Source: Rhodospirillaceae bacterium UBA1479 (GTDB lineage Bacteria > Pseudomonadota > Alphaproteobacteria > Rhodospirillales > Casp-alpha2). Taken from it: a DNA stretch of 64,000 nucleotides. Below, piece after piece: positions 27,064 through 34,808 of the stretch. The notes beneath the pieces were generated by a model. That model did not search any database. It saw only the letters and a program-made list of their open reading frames with translations, and was not told the origin of the DNA. The translations under genes were made by a program, and so were the position numbers. Positions within the stretch are counted from its first letter, which is position 1. Each line of letters starts with the position of its first letter. The stretch is taken from assembly GCA_002325375.1 (NCBI GenBank), contig DCRZ01000006.1, forward strand, positions 66,911 through 130,910. Reading direction: 5' to 3'.

Positions 27064-27913
27064 CTATTCCTTCAATTTCACGATCAACGAAATGTCTGCA
27101 CTCGATCTCAAGATCGTCGGCCAGAGGCCCGAGAGAGGTGCGTACCGCAAGCATCGGATCATTGCCTTTCCAATGCTTCAGTTCATCAAAGTCCCTGGTG
27201 TCATCACCCTTGCTATGGGCGGCCAGCCTGTAGGTATTAATGATCATGCATGCCGGCTTGCGTTCATTTCGGACGTACTCCGTCATGGACGCCGCCGTGG
27301 CATAGATGTCCTCAAGGTCGTTGCCGCAGGACCGCGCTTCAATGCCGAAAGATTTAGGACGATCCGCGATGCTCCCCGCGAGGTTCAGGGATATGGGCGT
27401 GCTCTGGGCATACAGATTGTTTTCAATGACGAACAAGATGGGCACGGACCACAACGACGCGATATTCATTGATTCGTAGACGATCCCCTGACCCAACGTA
27501 CCGTCGCCGATAAAGGCCACGGAAATACTGTCTTTGCGCTTCTTGCTTTCGGCCAGGACCATGCCGAGGGCCGCGGGGACCATGCCCCCTTGTATCCCGT
27601 TGGAATAGAAATTTTCGCGGTACAGGTGCTGGCTTCCCCCGATGCCGCCACAGATGCCGCTGTCCAACCCCATGATCTCCGCAACCAACCCTTTGATGTC
27701 CATATATCTGGCTAGATAATGACCGTGGCACCGGTGATTCGAGACGATGATGTCGTCATCAAGCAGGGGGGTGACGACGCCTACGGCGCAGGCTTCCTGA
27801 CCGATACAGGTATGAATCGTTCCTGTTAACCGTCCTTCGGCGTACATCGCCAGAAGCCTCTCTTCGACAAGTCGAATCGAGAACATTTTCTTGTAGGCGG
27901 CAGCTATGTTCAT
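27026..27913 (-). CDS. 2-oxoacid dehydrogenase E1 component, alpha subunit
   Basis: 295 residues from the ATG at 27911-27913 (a TTG three codons earlier is possible). Key features are TIHTCIGQEACAVGV, NHRCHGHYLARYMD and the ThDP motif GDGTLGQG ending in ENN 30 residues later, then YRLAAHSKGDD in the position of the regulatory loop. It is shorter than mitochondrial-type E1alpha (about 320-400) but like acetoin/pyruvate E1alpha of bacteria. With E1beta it should decarboxylate a 2-oxoacid such as pyruvate. Base use is more AT-rich than the flanking genes. Confidence 0.93.
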   Translation of the reverse strand: MNIAAAYKKMFSIRLVEERLLAMYAEGRLTGTIHTCIGQEACAVGVVTPLLDDDIIVSNHRCHGHYLARYMDIKGLVAEIMGLDSGICGGIGGSQHLYRENFYSNGIQGGMVPAALGMVLAESKKRKDSISVAFIGDGTLGQGIVYESMNIASLWSVPILFVIENNLYAQSTPISLNLAGSIADRPKSFGIEARSCGNDLEDIYATAASMTEYVRNERKPACMIINTYRLAAHSKGDDTRDFDELKHWKGNDPMLAVRTSLGPLADDLEIECRHFVDREIEGIDGSQGNHGRNSG

Positions 27914-27925
27914 TTTTATCAAGAC

Positions 27926-28873
27926 TTAGCGGGGCGCGGTTCCGTTAATGATCTTCAACTGCCCGACCTTGGCGTAGGCGGCGCAGTCTTTGCATTTTTC
28001 AAATGCATTCCGCCCTTCTTCAACATGCCGCTGACGAAAGGCATTGAACCGTTCACCGTGCCACACGTCTTTGATGGTTTCTTCGGCGATGTTTCCAAGA
28101 ATGTCTTTGCTGGAATAATCATCGCTGCAGGTGATAACGGTCCCGTCGGATTGAATGACCAGCGCTTTCCACAGGGTCCCGCAACTCTGTTGATTGAGCG
28201 TCTCCATATCCAACCCCCAAGCGGTCGGATACATGTCTTTTATGTGCTTCTCGCCGGCAAATGAATGCATGTACTTGGAATAGATAATATCGTCCTCGGT
28301 CAGAATATCTTTCCAGTAATCATAATATTGCTCTAGTTCGTTGAAATTGTCGCTTTGCAGGGTAAACCGGAGCCGGACCCTTACCTTGCTGTTCATTTCG
28401 TTTCTGATCTTCACAAATCTCTTAATGTTATCAACGACCTCATCATAGTTAAGGCCGACTCGGATTTTTTCGAAGGTTTCCTTCGTTGCGCCATCAACGG
28501 AGAAATCAACCTCGTCGACACCCGATTCCAGAATGGATACGGCCCTTTTGTCCGTGAACAGGGAGCCGTTGGTCGAGAAAAACACCTCCTTGATGCCGAT
28601 TTTCTTGAGGCGCGAAATCTTGCTCTCCAGCTTTTTGTCGAGCAAAGGCTCTCCCAGAAGCTGGATCGTCACCCGCCGCATTTGATCGGCGTAAGGCGTT
28701 ATCTCTTCGCAGATCTTGTCAAACAGCGCATCCGACATCAGCCGCGCCCGCTCCATTCTATCCGCTTGCGGGCCGTCAAACACGTCAATGGACAGTGGAC
28801 ACATGACGCATCTGGCGTTGCATGCGTAAACTGTTTCCAGCTGAATGATTGACGGAAATTCGGATACCTTCAT
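27926..28873 (-). CDS. Radical SAM protein with SPASM-like C-terminus
   Basis: 315 residues. Cys18-x3-Cys22-x2-Cys25 (CNARCVMC) binds the radical [4Fe-4S] cluster, followed by LLGEPLLDKK, EVFFSTNGSL and VDEVDFSVDG. The C-terminal SPASM-like cysteines are in SCGTLW, VITCSDD and EKCKDCAAY, so extra cluster(s) are likely. The ATG at 28871-28873 has AGGAGA at good spacing. Reaction unknown: proteins of this kind in glycan loci may dehydrogenate, epimerise or rearrange a sugar. It sits just upstream of E1alpha, suggesting the same branch. This is the most AT-rich gene noticed (a 60-base line at 28321 has 29 G/C). Confidence 0.88.
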   Translation of the reverse strand: MKVSEFPSIIQLETVYACNARCVMCPLSIDVFDGPQADRMERARLMSDALFDKICEEITPYADQMRRVTIQLLGEPLLDKKLESKISRLKKIGIKEVFFSTNGSLFTDKRAVSILESGVDEVDFSVDGATKETFEKIRVGLNYDEVVDNIKRFVKIRNEMNSKVRVRLRFTLQSDNFNELEQYYDYWKDILTEDDIIYSKYMHSFAGEKHIKDMYPTAWGLDMETLNQQSCGTLWKALVIQSDGTVITCSDDYSSKDILGNIAEETIKDVWHGERFNAFRQRHVEEGRNAFEKCKDCAAYAKVGQLKIINGTAPR

Positions 28874-28956
28874 GACATATCTCCTAGGCTTCTGAAGCCG
28901 TACTTATTTTCATTTGATGTGTAGTTAAAGAGCCACATGGTTTCGCAAAACGTCCG

Positions 28957-28972
28957 CAAGTCACCTGACTTG
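28957..28972. promoter_or_regulatory. Perfect inverted repeat in the radical SAM upstream gap
   Basis: CAAGTCA-CC-TGACTTG, two 7-base arms with a 2-base centre, lies in the 131-base gap between the WbuC-like gene and the radical SAM gene. The spacer is too short for a good hairpin loop, so a protein-binding dyad is more likely than a terminator. No convincing sigma-70 promoter was found beside it. Function is not known. Confidence 0.3.
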
Positions 28973-29004
28973 AAAAAGGCCGAATGTGCGCATTTCCATG
29001 AAAC

Positions 29005-29502
29005 TTATGTGGCCTTCACCCTCTCGATAAAACGGGCGACGGCCTCACCATCACATGAATCCGGAAGCCATTCGGGGGGCTCGACATCGACATCACGATC
29101 AAACGGTCCGGAGTAGGTTTCGTGATAGACAAGCCACTCTGATGACGGCACCGGCATATGCCATGTAGGTTCCGAGAGCCTATAAATACAAGGCTTTTCG
29201 CTTCCAAATGCGGCCATTTCCAGCTTTTGACGAACTTTTCCGTCATCATCGAAGAAATAGACCGTCATCGAGCCCTCCATCACATGATAGGACTCGCTCT
29301 TCCCCTTCGGATGGCGATGGGGTGGCATGTATGAATCGCCGCAGCAGACAATTATCATTTCCTGCGTCAGATCTTCAACGCTGTAGTGCATGCAAAGGCG
29401 GAACCTTCGGTACGGCGACTTCTCGGCGCGTTGCTTAAGGTCGTCGATGATTTCCGGGGTGACCGAAAGGATTGCCTGTGTATTGAAAATTGACTCAGCC
29501 AT
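29005..29502 (-). CDS. WbuC-family cupin protein
   Basis: 165 residues, single-domain cupin. The segments RRFRLCMHYS, DLTQEMIIVC, MPPHRHPKGKSES and YHVMEGSMTVYFFDDDGKV match WbuC proteins of O-antigen clusters; HRHP and the later His in TWHMPVP are candidate metal ligands. WbuC proteins are linked to O-antigen loci but their reaction has not been settled; sugar isomerisation is a possibility. Lies between the radical SAM gene and an SDR. Confidence 0.85.
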   Translation of the reverse strand: MAESIFNTQAILSVTPEIIDDLKQRAEKSPYRRFRLCMHYSVEDLTQEMIIVCCGDSYMPPHRHPKGKSESYHVMEGSMTVYFFDDDGKVRQKLEMAAFGSEKPCIYRLSEPTWHMPVPSSEWLVYHETYSGPFDRDVDVEPPEWLPDSCDGEAVARFIERVKAT

Positions 29503-29567
29503 GGCTTTCTAATCGACGGACCGAAAAATCACCGGCACGATCGCTCCGCTCGCGAAGATGGCGTCGC

Positions 29568-30407
29568 TCAAGGCCGTGCATCCGCATACAGGCCGATCCC
29601 GCGTTCGACGGCCATCGGCGCGAACCCAGGCAACAACGTATTCATGGTGCGGAGGTCAAAGGACAGATCGAAATCGTTCTTTGCCGCCGGAGTGTGTTCG
29701 ATGCGGCACGGACCGAACCGGTCGGAAACCAGGGTGATCAGCTCATTCAAGGTCCGTGTCTCGCCGGAGGCCAGGTTCAATGTTCCATCCACGCACTCGT
29801 CGGCCAGCCGGATCGCGGCGGCGGCGACGTCGGAAACATGAATGTAGTCGCGACGCGTCACGCCGGCGCCCATCAACGTGAAGGCCGCCCCGCCTGTTGC
29901 CGCGCCGACCATTCGCCCGACGATGCTCGTGCCGTGATCGCCCCGTCCGTACACGCCGGGAAGGCGGACGCAGGCCAGTGGAATGTCCGCCTGCCGGCAA
30001 TGGCGTTGGAACATCAGCTCGCAGGCGACCTTTCCGATGGCGTAAAGGTTCTGGGGTTTGATCGGCGTCGCTTCCGTTACGGGTACCTGCTCGGGCGCAC
30101 CATAGACTTCGACGGAGCTCAGGAACACGCAGGACTTCGGCGGGGCCGCCGCCATCGCCCCGGTCATGTTCTCGATCATGCGCATGTTGTTGAAAAGAGT
30201 ATCCATATCGTCAGCGCGCTGGCGGTGAAGGCCGGCACTAAAGATGAGCGACGCCCCGCCGACGTGCGGCGCGAGCTTGTCTCGGACGTCCTGCGCGTCC
30301 AACAGGTCGACGTCCGATGACGCCATGGGGACCGCCCGCGGTCCGAGCGCGGTGACGATGTTCCGGCCGATGAATCCGTTTGCACCGAGGACGATGACAG
30401 AGGTCAT
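29568..30407 (-). CDS. NAD-dependent epimerase/dehydratase-family SDR
   Basis: 279 residues from the ATG at 30405-30407, which overlaps the aminotransferase stop as ATGA. MTSVIVLGANGFIGRNIV carries the nucleotide loop (GxxGxxG) and NLYAIGK the YxxxK pair; RLPGVYGRGDHGTS and a DYIHVSDVAAAAI segment are standard for nucleotide-sugar SDRs. It likely reduces or epimerises the keto sugar handled by the DegT aminotransferase. Sugar identity is unknown. Confidence 0.8.
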   Translation of the reverse strand: MTSVIVLGANGFIGRNIVTALGPRAVPMASSDVDLLDAQDVRDKLAPHVGGASLIFSAGLHRQRADDMDTLFNNMRMIENMTGAMAAAPPKSCVFLSSVEVYGAPEQVPVTEATPIKPQNLYAIGKVACELMFQRHCRQADIPLACVRLPGVYGRGDHGTSIVGRMVGAATGGAAFTLMGAGVTRRDYIHVSDVAAAAIRLADECVDGTLNLASGETRTLNELITLVSDRFGPCRIEHTPAAKNDFDLSFDLRTMNTLLPGFAPMAVERGIGLYADARP

Positions 30408-31519
30408 GCGCCGGTCCGCCCGTAGTGTTGCTGCACCGCATCCGCCACGTAGTGAACGTCCGCATCGGGCATCTTCTCGTGCAGCGGCAGGGTGATGATC
30501 CGATCGACTAGGTCGCGGGCATTCGGGCAGGCGGCCGGCGGCAGATCCGCATAGGCCGGCTGGTCGCACATCAGCGGAGCGTGCTTGATTCGCGCTTCGA
30601 TACCGCAGGCCTGAAGGTGCAGGAGCAGTCGGTCGCGGTCCTCCGCTAAGACCGTGTAATCGAAAAACACGCTGCGCCGATCATCTTCGGCCAGGGGGCA
30701 AATGACGACATCGCCAAGCAGGTCGCCGTATAGCCCCGCAAGATGGGCCCGGGTCGCGACATGGGTTTCCAGGTCGGGGAGAAGCGCGCCGAGAAACGCC
30801 GCCTGAAGGGCGTCCATCTTGTGGTTCAGTTCTCGCGCAACGCAGGTCTCGCGGTTGACGGTGCCGAGGTAACGAAAGGATTCGATGCGGTCTCTGACAG
30901 CGGTGTCCGGCGTTGTCACCATGCCCGCTTCACCAAGGGCGCCGAAGACCTTCATCGGATTGAAGCTGAAAGCGGCGGCATCGCTGAACGAGCCGGCCGG
31001 GCGGCCGCGATACCGCGCGCCCGCCGACTGCGCGGCATCCTCGATGACCAGCAGGTTGTTACGCTGCGCAATTTCGGTGATCGCGTCCATGTCGCACATG
31101 CGACCGGTGAAATGTACCGGAAGAATTGCCCGGGTCCGCGTCGTGATCTTCGCTTCGATTGTCGTCGGATCAATGTTGAGATCCGAGCCGATGTCGGCGA
31201 ACGCCGCGGTCGCGCCGACGGCGTTGATGGCGTTGAGTGTCGCGATCCAAGACAACGGCGTCGTGATGACTTCATCTCCGGGGCCAAGCCCCAGTCCGCG
31301 CAACGCCAAATAGAGGGCGCTGGTCCCGCTGGCGCAGCCAACCGCATGACGAACACCGCAAAAGTCGGCGAACTGACGTTCGAAGGTTTCGAGCTCCGGC
31401 CCGCCGATGAACATGCCGTGATCGAGCACGCGTTCGAAGACGCCGATCAGGCGCGCCCGCAACGCCGGGTCGCCAACGCGAAGGTCGCGGGCGCGGATTT
31501 GGGTGTCGGATGCGGCCAT
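30404..31519 (-). CDS. DegT/DnrJ/EryC1/StrS-family PLP aminotransferase
   Basis: 371 residues, sugar aminotransferase. CASGTSALYLALRGLGLGPG, the TPLSWIATLNAI loop, VIEDAAQSAGARY (Asp and Gln for PLP) and FSFNPMKVFGALGEAG (Schiff-base Lys) are all present. It should install an amine on a 3- or 4-keto nucleotide sugar. That amine would be a natural acceptor for the lipoyl-linked acyltransferase encoded four genes downstream, which is an inference. Eleven bases from the split transketolase. Confidence 0.92.
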   Translation of the reverse strand: MAASDTQIRARDLRVGDPALRARLIGVFERVLDHGMFIGGPELETFERQFADFCGVRHAVGCASGTSALYLALRGLGLGPGDEVITTPLSWIATLNAINAVGATAAFADIGSDLNIDPTTIEAKITTRTRAILPVHFTGRMCDMDAITEIAQRNNLLVIEDAAQSAGARYRGRPAGSFSDAAAFSFNPMKVFGALGEAGMVTTPDTAVRDRIESFRYLGTVNRETCVARELNHKMDALQAAFLGALLPDLETHVATRAHLAGLYGDLLGDVVICPLAEDDRRSVFFDYTVLAEDRDRLLLHLQACGIEARIKHAPLMCDQPAYADLPPAACPNARDLVDRIITLPLHEKMPDADVHYVADAVQQHYGRTGA

Positions 31520-31529
31520 CGCCCCGGCT

Positions 31530-32450
31530 TCAGACCAGCGCCCGGATTACGCGCTCGGCGCTGAGACCGTGCGCATCCAGGAGTCCCGCGTGATCACCGT
31601 AATAGTGGATGAACTCGTCCTTCAGGGTGAAGCAGCTAAGGTCGGCGCGCACCCGGTTGTCCCAGGCGACTTCCTTGACCCGCGACGACAGGCCGCCATG
31701 GGGCACGTGCTCCTCCATGACGACGACGCGGTCGTGGCTGCTCAGCGCCGAAAGGATGCCTGCGGTATCCAGCGGCTTAATGGTGTGCACCGAGACGACG
31801 GACGGTGCCCGTCCGGTCTGTTCCTGAATCCGGTCGGCGACATCGAATGCCATCTTCATGGTGATGCCGTAGGACAGAATGCAGAGATCGCCGTCGCCGC
31901 GCCGCAGGTAACGAATCTTGCCGACTTCGAAGGGGTCAACGACAGAGGAGGTGAGGTCCGGCTCACCGGCTTTGCCAAGCCGCATGTAGACAGGCCCTTT
32001 GCTTTCCGTCGCGCACCAGGTTGTGGCGAGGCGCATTTCCTCCGGGTCGCAGGGCGCCAGCACGGTCATGTTGGGGATCGCGCTCGCGACGGCGATGTCC
32101 TCCATCGTGTGGTGCGTGCCGCCGAGCGTCGAATAGATGACGCCCGCCCCCATGCCGATCACCGTCACCGGCAGGTTCTGGTAGGCGAGGTCGTCGCGCA
32201 CCATCTCGAACGGTCGGTAGAGCGAGAAGGTGGCGATCGTATAGCAAAACGGGCGCATGCCCTTGAGCGCCAGTCCCGCCGCGATGCCGATCATCGACTG
32301 TTCGGCGACGCCGCAGTTGATGAATCGCTCGGGGAACTCCTCGCGAAACTTAACCATGGATCCGGCCGGGGAAATGTCGGCGACCAGAGCGCAGATGCGC
32401 GGATCTTGCTTGCCGATCTCGTAGATGGCGTCAGCGAACTTGTTTCTCAC
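31530..32450 (-). CDS. Split transketolase, C-terminal subunit
   Basis: 306 residues, complete. MRNKFADAIYEIGKQDPRI, the NCGVAEQSMIGIAAGLALKG segment (ThDP-contacting Glu), the GAGVIYSTLGGTHHTMED region and a C-terminal transketolase domain with VVVMEEHVPHGGL are seen. Coupled to the N-terminal subunit by ATGA. It resembles the truncated C-terminal subunit at the window's left edge in arrangement and sequence style (MRN start, VAEQ motif), pointing to paralogous pairs in one locus. Confidence 0.92.
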   Translation of the reverse strand: MRNKFADAIYEIGKQDPRICALVADISPAGSMVKFREEFPERFINCGVAEQSMIGIAAGLALKGMRPFCYTIATFSLYRPFEMVRDDLAYQNLPVTVIGMGAGVIYSTLGGTHHTMEDIAVASAIPNMTVLAPCDPEEMRLATTWCATESKGPVYMRLGKAGEPDLTSSVVDPFEVGKIRYLRRGDGDLCILSYGITMKMAFDVADRIQEQTGRAPSVVSVHTIKPLDTAGILSALSSHDRVVVMEEHVPHGGLSSRVKEVAWDNRVRADLSCFTLKDEFIHYYGDHAGLLDAHGLSAERVIRALV

Positions 32451-33268
32451 GAGCAGATCTCCACCAGTTCGGCAAGCGCCTGTTTGTATTCTTCCGGGTT
32501 GGGTGAGCGGTAATGCCAGATGGCGCCATGCTCCATGTAGGAAACGCCGCGGCCCTTGACCGTGTTCCCGATGAGCATGAACGGCTTGCCGCCCTTGCGC
32601 GACACCACTGCGTTATATACGGCATCGGCGTCGTGGCCGTTGACCTCGGCCGTTTCCCAGTTGAAGGCCTCGAGCTTCTCGCGGATGGGATAGAACTTGG
32701 GGTGGGTCTCGGCAGTATTGCCGAAAGACTGCATCCCGTTGTGGTCGAGAAGGGCGACGAGGTTGTCGACACCAAGGTTGGCGGCCATCATCATGCACTC
32801 CCAGGTCGAACCTTCCTGCAGCTCGCCGTCGCTCAGCACCGTGAAGACGCCGCCGTCGTTCTTGTGCACGAAGCGTTCGGCATAAGCCATGCCGATAGCG
32901 AGACCCATGCCGTGCCCGAGGGAGCCGGTCGACGCCTCGATGCCGGGCACGCCGTAATCGGGATGGCAGCCGAGCCGTCCTTCAGGCTTGCAATAGAGGT
33001 CGAGGTCGCGACGTTCTAGGACGCCAAGTTCCTCCAGGATCACGTACTGGGCCATGCAGCCGTGCCCCTTGGACATCACGAAGGTGTCCGGGGAGTTGCC
33101 GGACCCGGGCCCGCGCATCAGGCCGTTGTAGATCACATCAACCATTTCCAGGCACGAGAACGCGCCAGCGGCGTGCAATGCCTGGACCTGCTGGGAAATC
33201 TCCAAGATTCTGCGCCGGTATCCCATGCACCGTTGTCGTGAGGCGGTAATGTCAAAGTCGTTACGCAT
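32447..33268 (-). CDS. Split transketolase, N-terminal subunit
   Basis: 273 residues. FSCLEMVDVIYNGLMR, the MSKGHGCMAQYVIL segment, GSLGHGMGLAIGMAYA and the ThDP motif from SDGELQEGSTWE to LDHNGMQSFGN identify the subunit. GKPFMLIGNTVKGRGVSYME matches the end of the N-terminal subunit at 270-1088. Likely forms a tetramer with the downstream-coded subunit to transfer a two-carbon unit to or from a phosphorylated or nucleotide-linked sugar. 25 bases separate it from the glycosyltransferase gene. Confidence 0.92.
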   Translation of the reverse strand: MRNDFDITASRQRCMGYRRRILEISQQVQALHAAGAFSCLEMVDVIYNGLMRGPGSGNSPDTFVMSKGHGCMAQYVILEELGVLERRDLDLYCKPEGRLGCHPDYGVPGIEASTGSLGHGMGLAIGMAYAERFVHKNDGGVFTVLSDGELQEGSTWECMMMAANLGVDNLVALLDHNGMQSFGNTAETHPKFYPIREKLEAFNWETAEVNGHDADAVYNAVVSRKGGKPFMLIGNTVKGRGVSYMEHGAIWHYRSPNPEEYKQALAELVEICS

Positions 33269-33293
33269 GTTCAGTATTCACCTTCGTTTGAAA

Positions 33294-34808
33294 TCAGGTG
33301 TCGGACGTAAGCGGGGGCAGAAGATCGCGATGCCGGTTCAGGAAGGCCGAGCCGATCCGGCAGTTCAACGGAACACCCGGAAGGCCGACCAGCGTACCGA
33401 CTTCGGCCGTAAGGGCGCGGAAGCGCGCCTGTAGGGCGTCGTCTTCCTGGTCGTGCTGAGCCAGTTGATCCATCATCTCCTCGACGACTTCAAGCAGTTC
33501 CTCGGGGGTGTTGTTGATGATCGTGACGTCGAAGACCTCGCGGTAGAGGGCGTCGTTGCCCGCATTGTTGAACGGCGGCCCCATAAGGTCGGCGAACGGC
33601 ATCAATTCTCCGGTTCGGCGGTAACGAGTCAGCTTCGGCAAAAACAGATCCTTGGTCCCCAGGGACAGCGTCGATGTTGGAAGGTAGTTCGTCTGCACGA
33701 TCGGCCGTCCGAAGGCATGGGCGACAGTATAAAGACCCGATGACGTTCCGATAAAAAAGCGGCAGGCGCCGCAAAGGAACACGTCCATCCAGTCCTGGCG
33801 CAGGGTGGAAGTAGCATAGTCGACCACGCGATCGATGGCCGGTAGCGGCGTCATCGACGGATCGCCCATGCGGAACACCCAGCCACCCCGACGGGTCACG
33901 GCTTCGATGGCGGGGATGTAGTCGCTGATGGGGGCTTGGCGAAACGGCTCGTTCCCCTTGGCGCCGCCTTCACGGACATGCAAACAGACGAACCAGTCGT
34001 CTTCGTCGAGACCGATTTCCCGGAGCACCGACATCCCGCGTTCGCGGTCGACGGGGCGCAGGCTGAAGATAGGCGATCGGTTCTCGTCCTCCCACTGCTG
34101 GCCGGCGAGAGCAAGCGCGGAATGGGTCGGCAGGTACCTGCCGCTAAACTTGATCGGGCCGGAGTCATCATCAGTCAACGATGCCAACATCGGCGTCAAC
34201 GCGCGGATGGTTTCAGGATCATCTATTACCGTCATGTAGTCCCGCCAATAAGTCAGCATGTGCGGGTTGACGAAATCTCCCGCCCGGCGGCGATCGTAAA
34301 GCAGGAACAACCGGGACGTCTCGCCGTCGAGTGTCCGACACTTTACAAGGCTTTCGTAGACGGCCGTGTTACCGATTGTCCGCATCAACGGATACGGCGG
34401 AATGCATCGGATGCCCAGTCGGTCGAGTTGGCGTGAGGCGGCGTAGGCGTCTTTCGCCTCGCCATAGGCGACAAGGCGGCGATAGAAGGCGTCCACGTCC
34501 CCAGCGAGCGAATGACAAGTCGACGCCAGGCGGTGGGCAAGGAACAGGGCAGTGTTGCCGGCGACGGCGTCGTCCAAATGGCGGACCGCATCGTCCGCCA
34601 GTTCGCGCAACCCGCGGGGAGAGCGTCGCTGCCCGGAAGCGACCTGCTTAATGACGGCGAACCGGCGAAAGCCTTCCCTGAGGCTGGCCTGTGCGGTCAA
34701 CCGTGATCCTGACGGCAGGAGAACGAGAAGAACCGGGTCGAGATACCTGAGCAGCAGGCGACCTACCGACCGTATCGCATAGTGGGCTTGAGCGAGCCGC
34801 CGCCTCAT
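33294..34808 (-). CDS. TIGR04372-family glycosyltransferase, long form
   Basis: 504 residues. FVCLHVREGGAKG, ISDYIPAIEAVTRRGGWVFRMG, the GTSSGLYTVAHAFGRPIVQ segment and GSAFLNRHRDLLPP place it in the same family as the protein at 21779-23041. The N-terminal 140 residues are helical and Arg rich with no counterpart there. The donor and acceptor sugars cannot be inferred. Its ATG overlaps the SDR stop as ATGA. Confidence 0.78.
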   Translation of the reverse strand: MRRRLAQAHYAIRSVGRLLLRYLDPVLLVLLPSGSRLTAQASLREGFRRFAVIKQVASGQRRSPRGLRELADDAVRHLDDAVAGNTALFLAHRLASTCHSLAGDVDAFYRRLVAYGEAKDAYAASRQLDRLGIRCIPPYPLMRTIGNTAVYESLVKCRTLDGETSRLFLLYDRRRAGDFVNPHMLTYWRDYMTVIDDPETIRALTPMLASLTDDDSGPIKFSGRYLPTHSALALAGQQWEDENRSPIFSLRPVDRERGMSVLREIGLDEDDWFVCLHVREGGAKGNEPFRQAPISDYIPAIEAVTRRGGWVFRMGDPSMTPLPAIDRVVDYATSTLRQDWMDVFLCGACRFFIGTSSGLYTVAHAFGRPIVQTNYLPTSTLSLGTKDLFLPKLTRYRRTGELMPFADLMGPPFNNAGNDALYREVFDVTIINNTPEELLEVVEEMMDQLAQHDQEDDALQARFRALTAEVGTLVGLPGVPLNCRIGSAFLNRHRDLLPPLTSDT

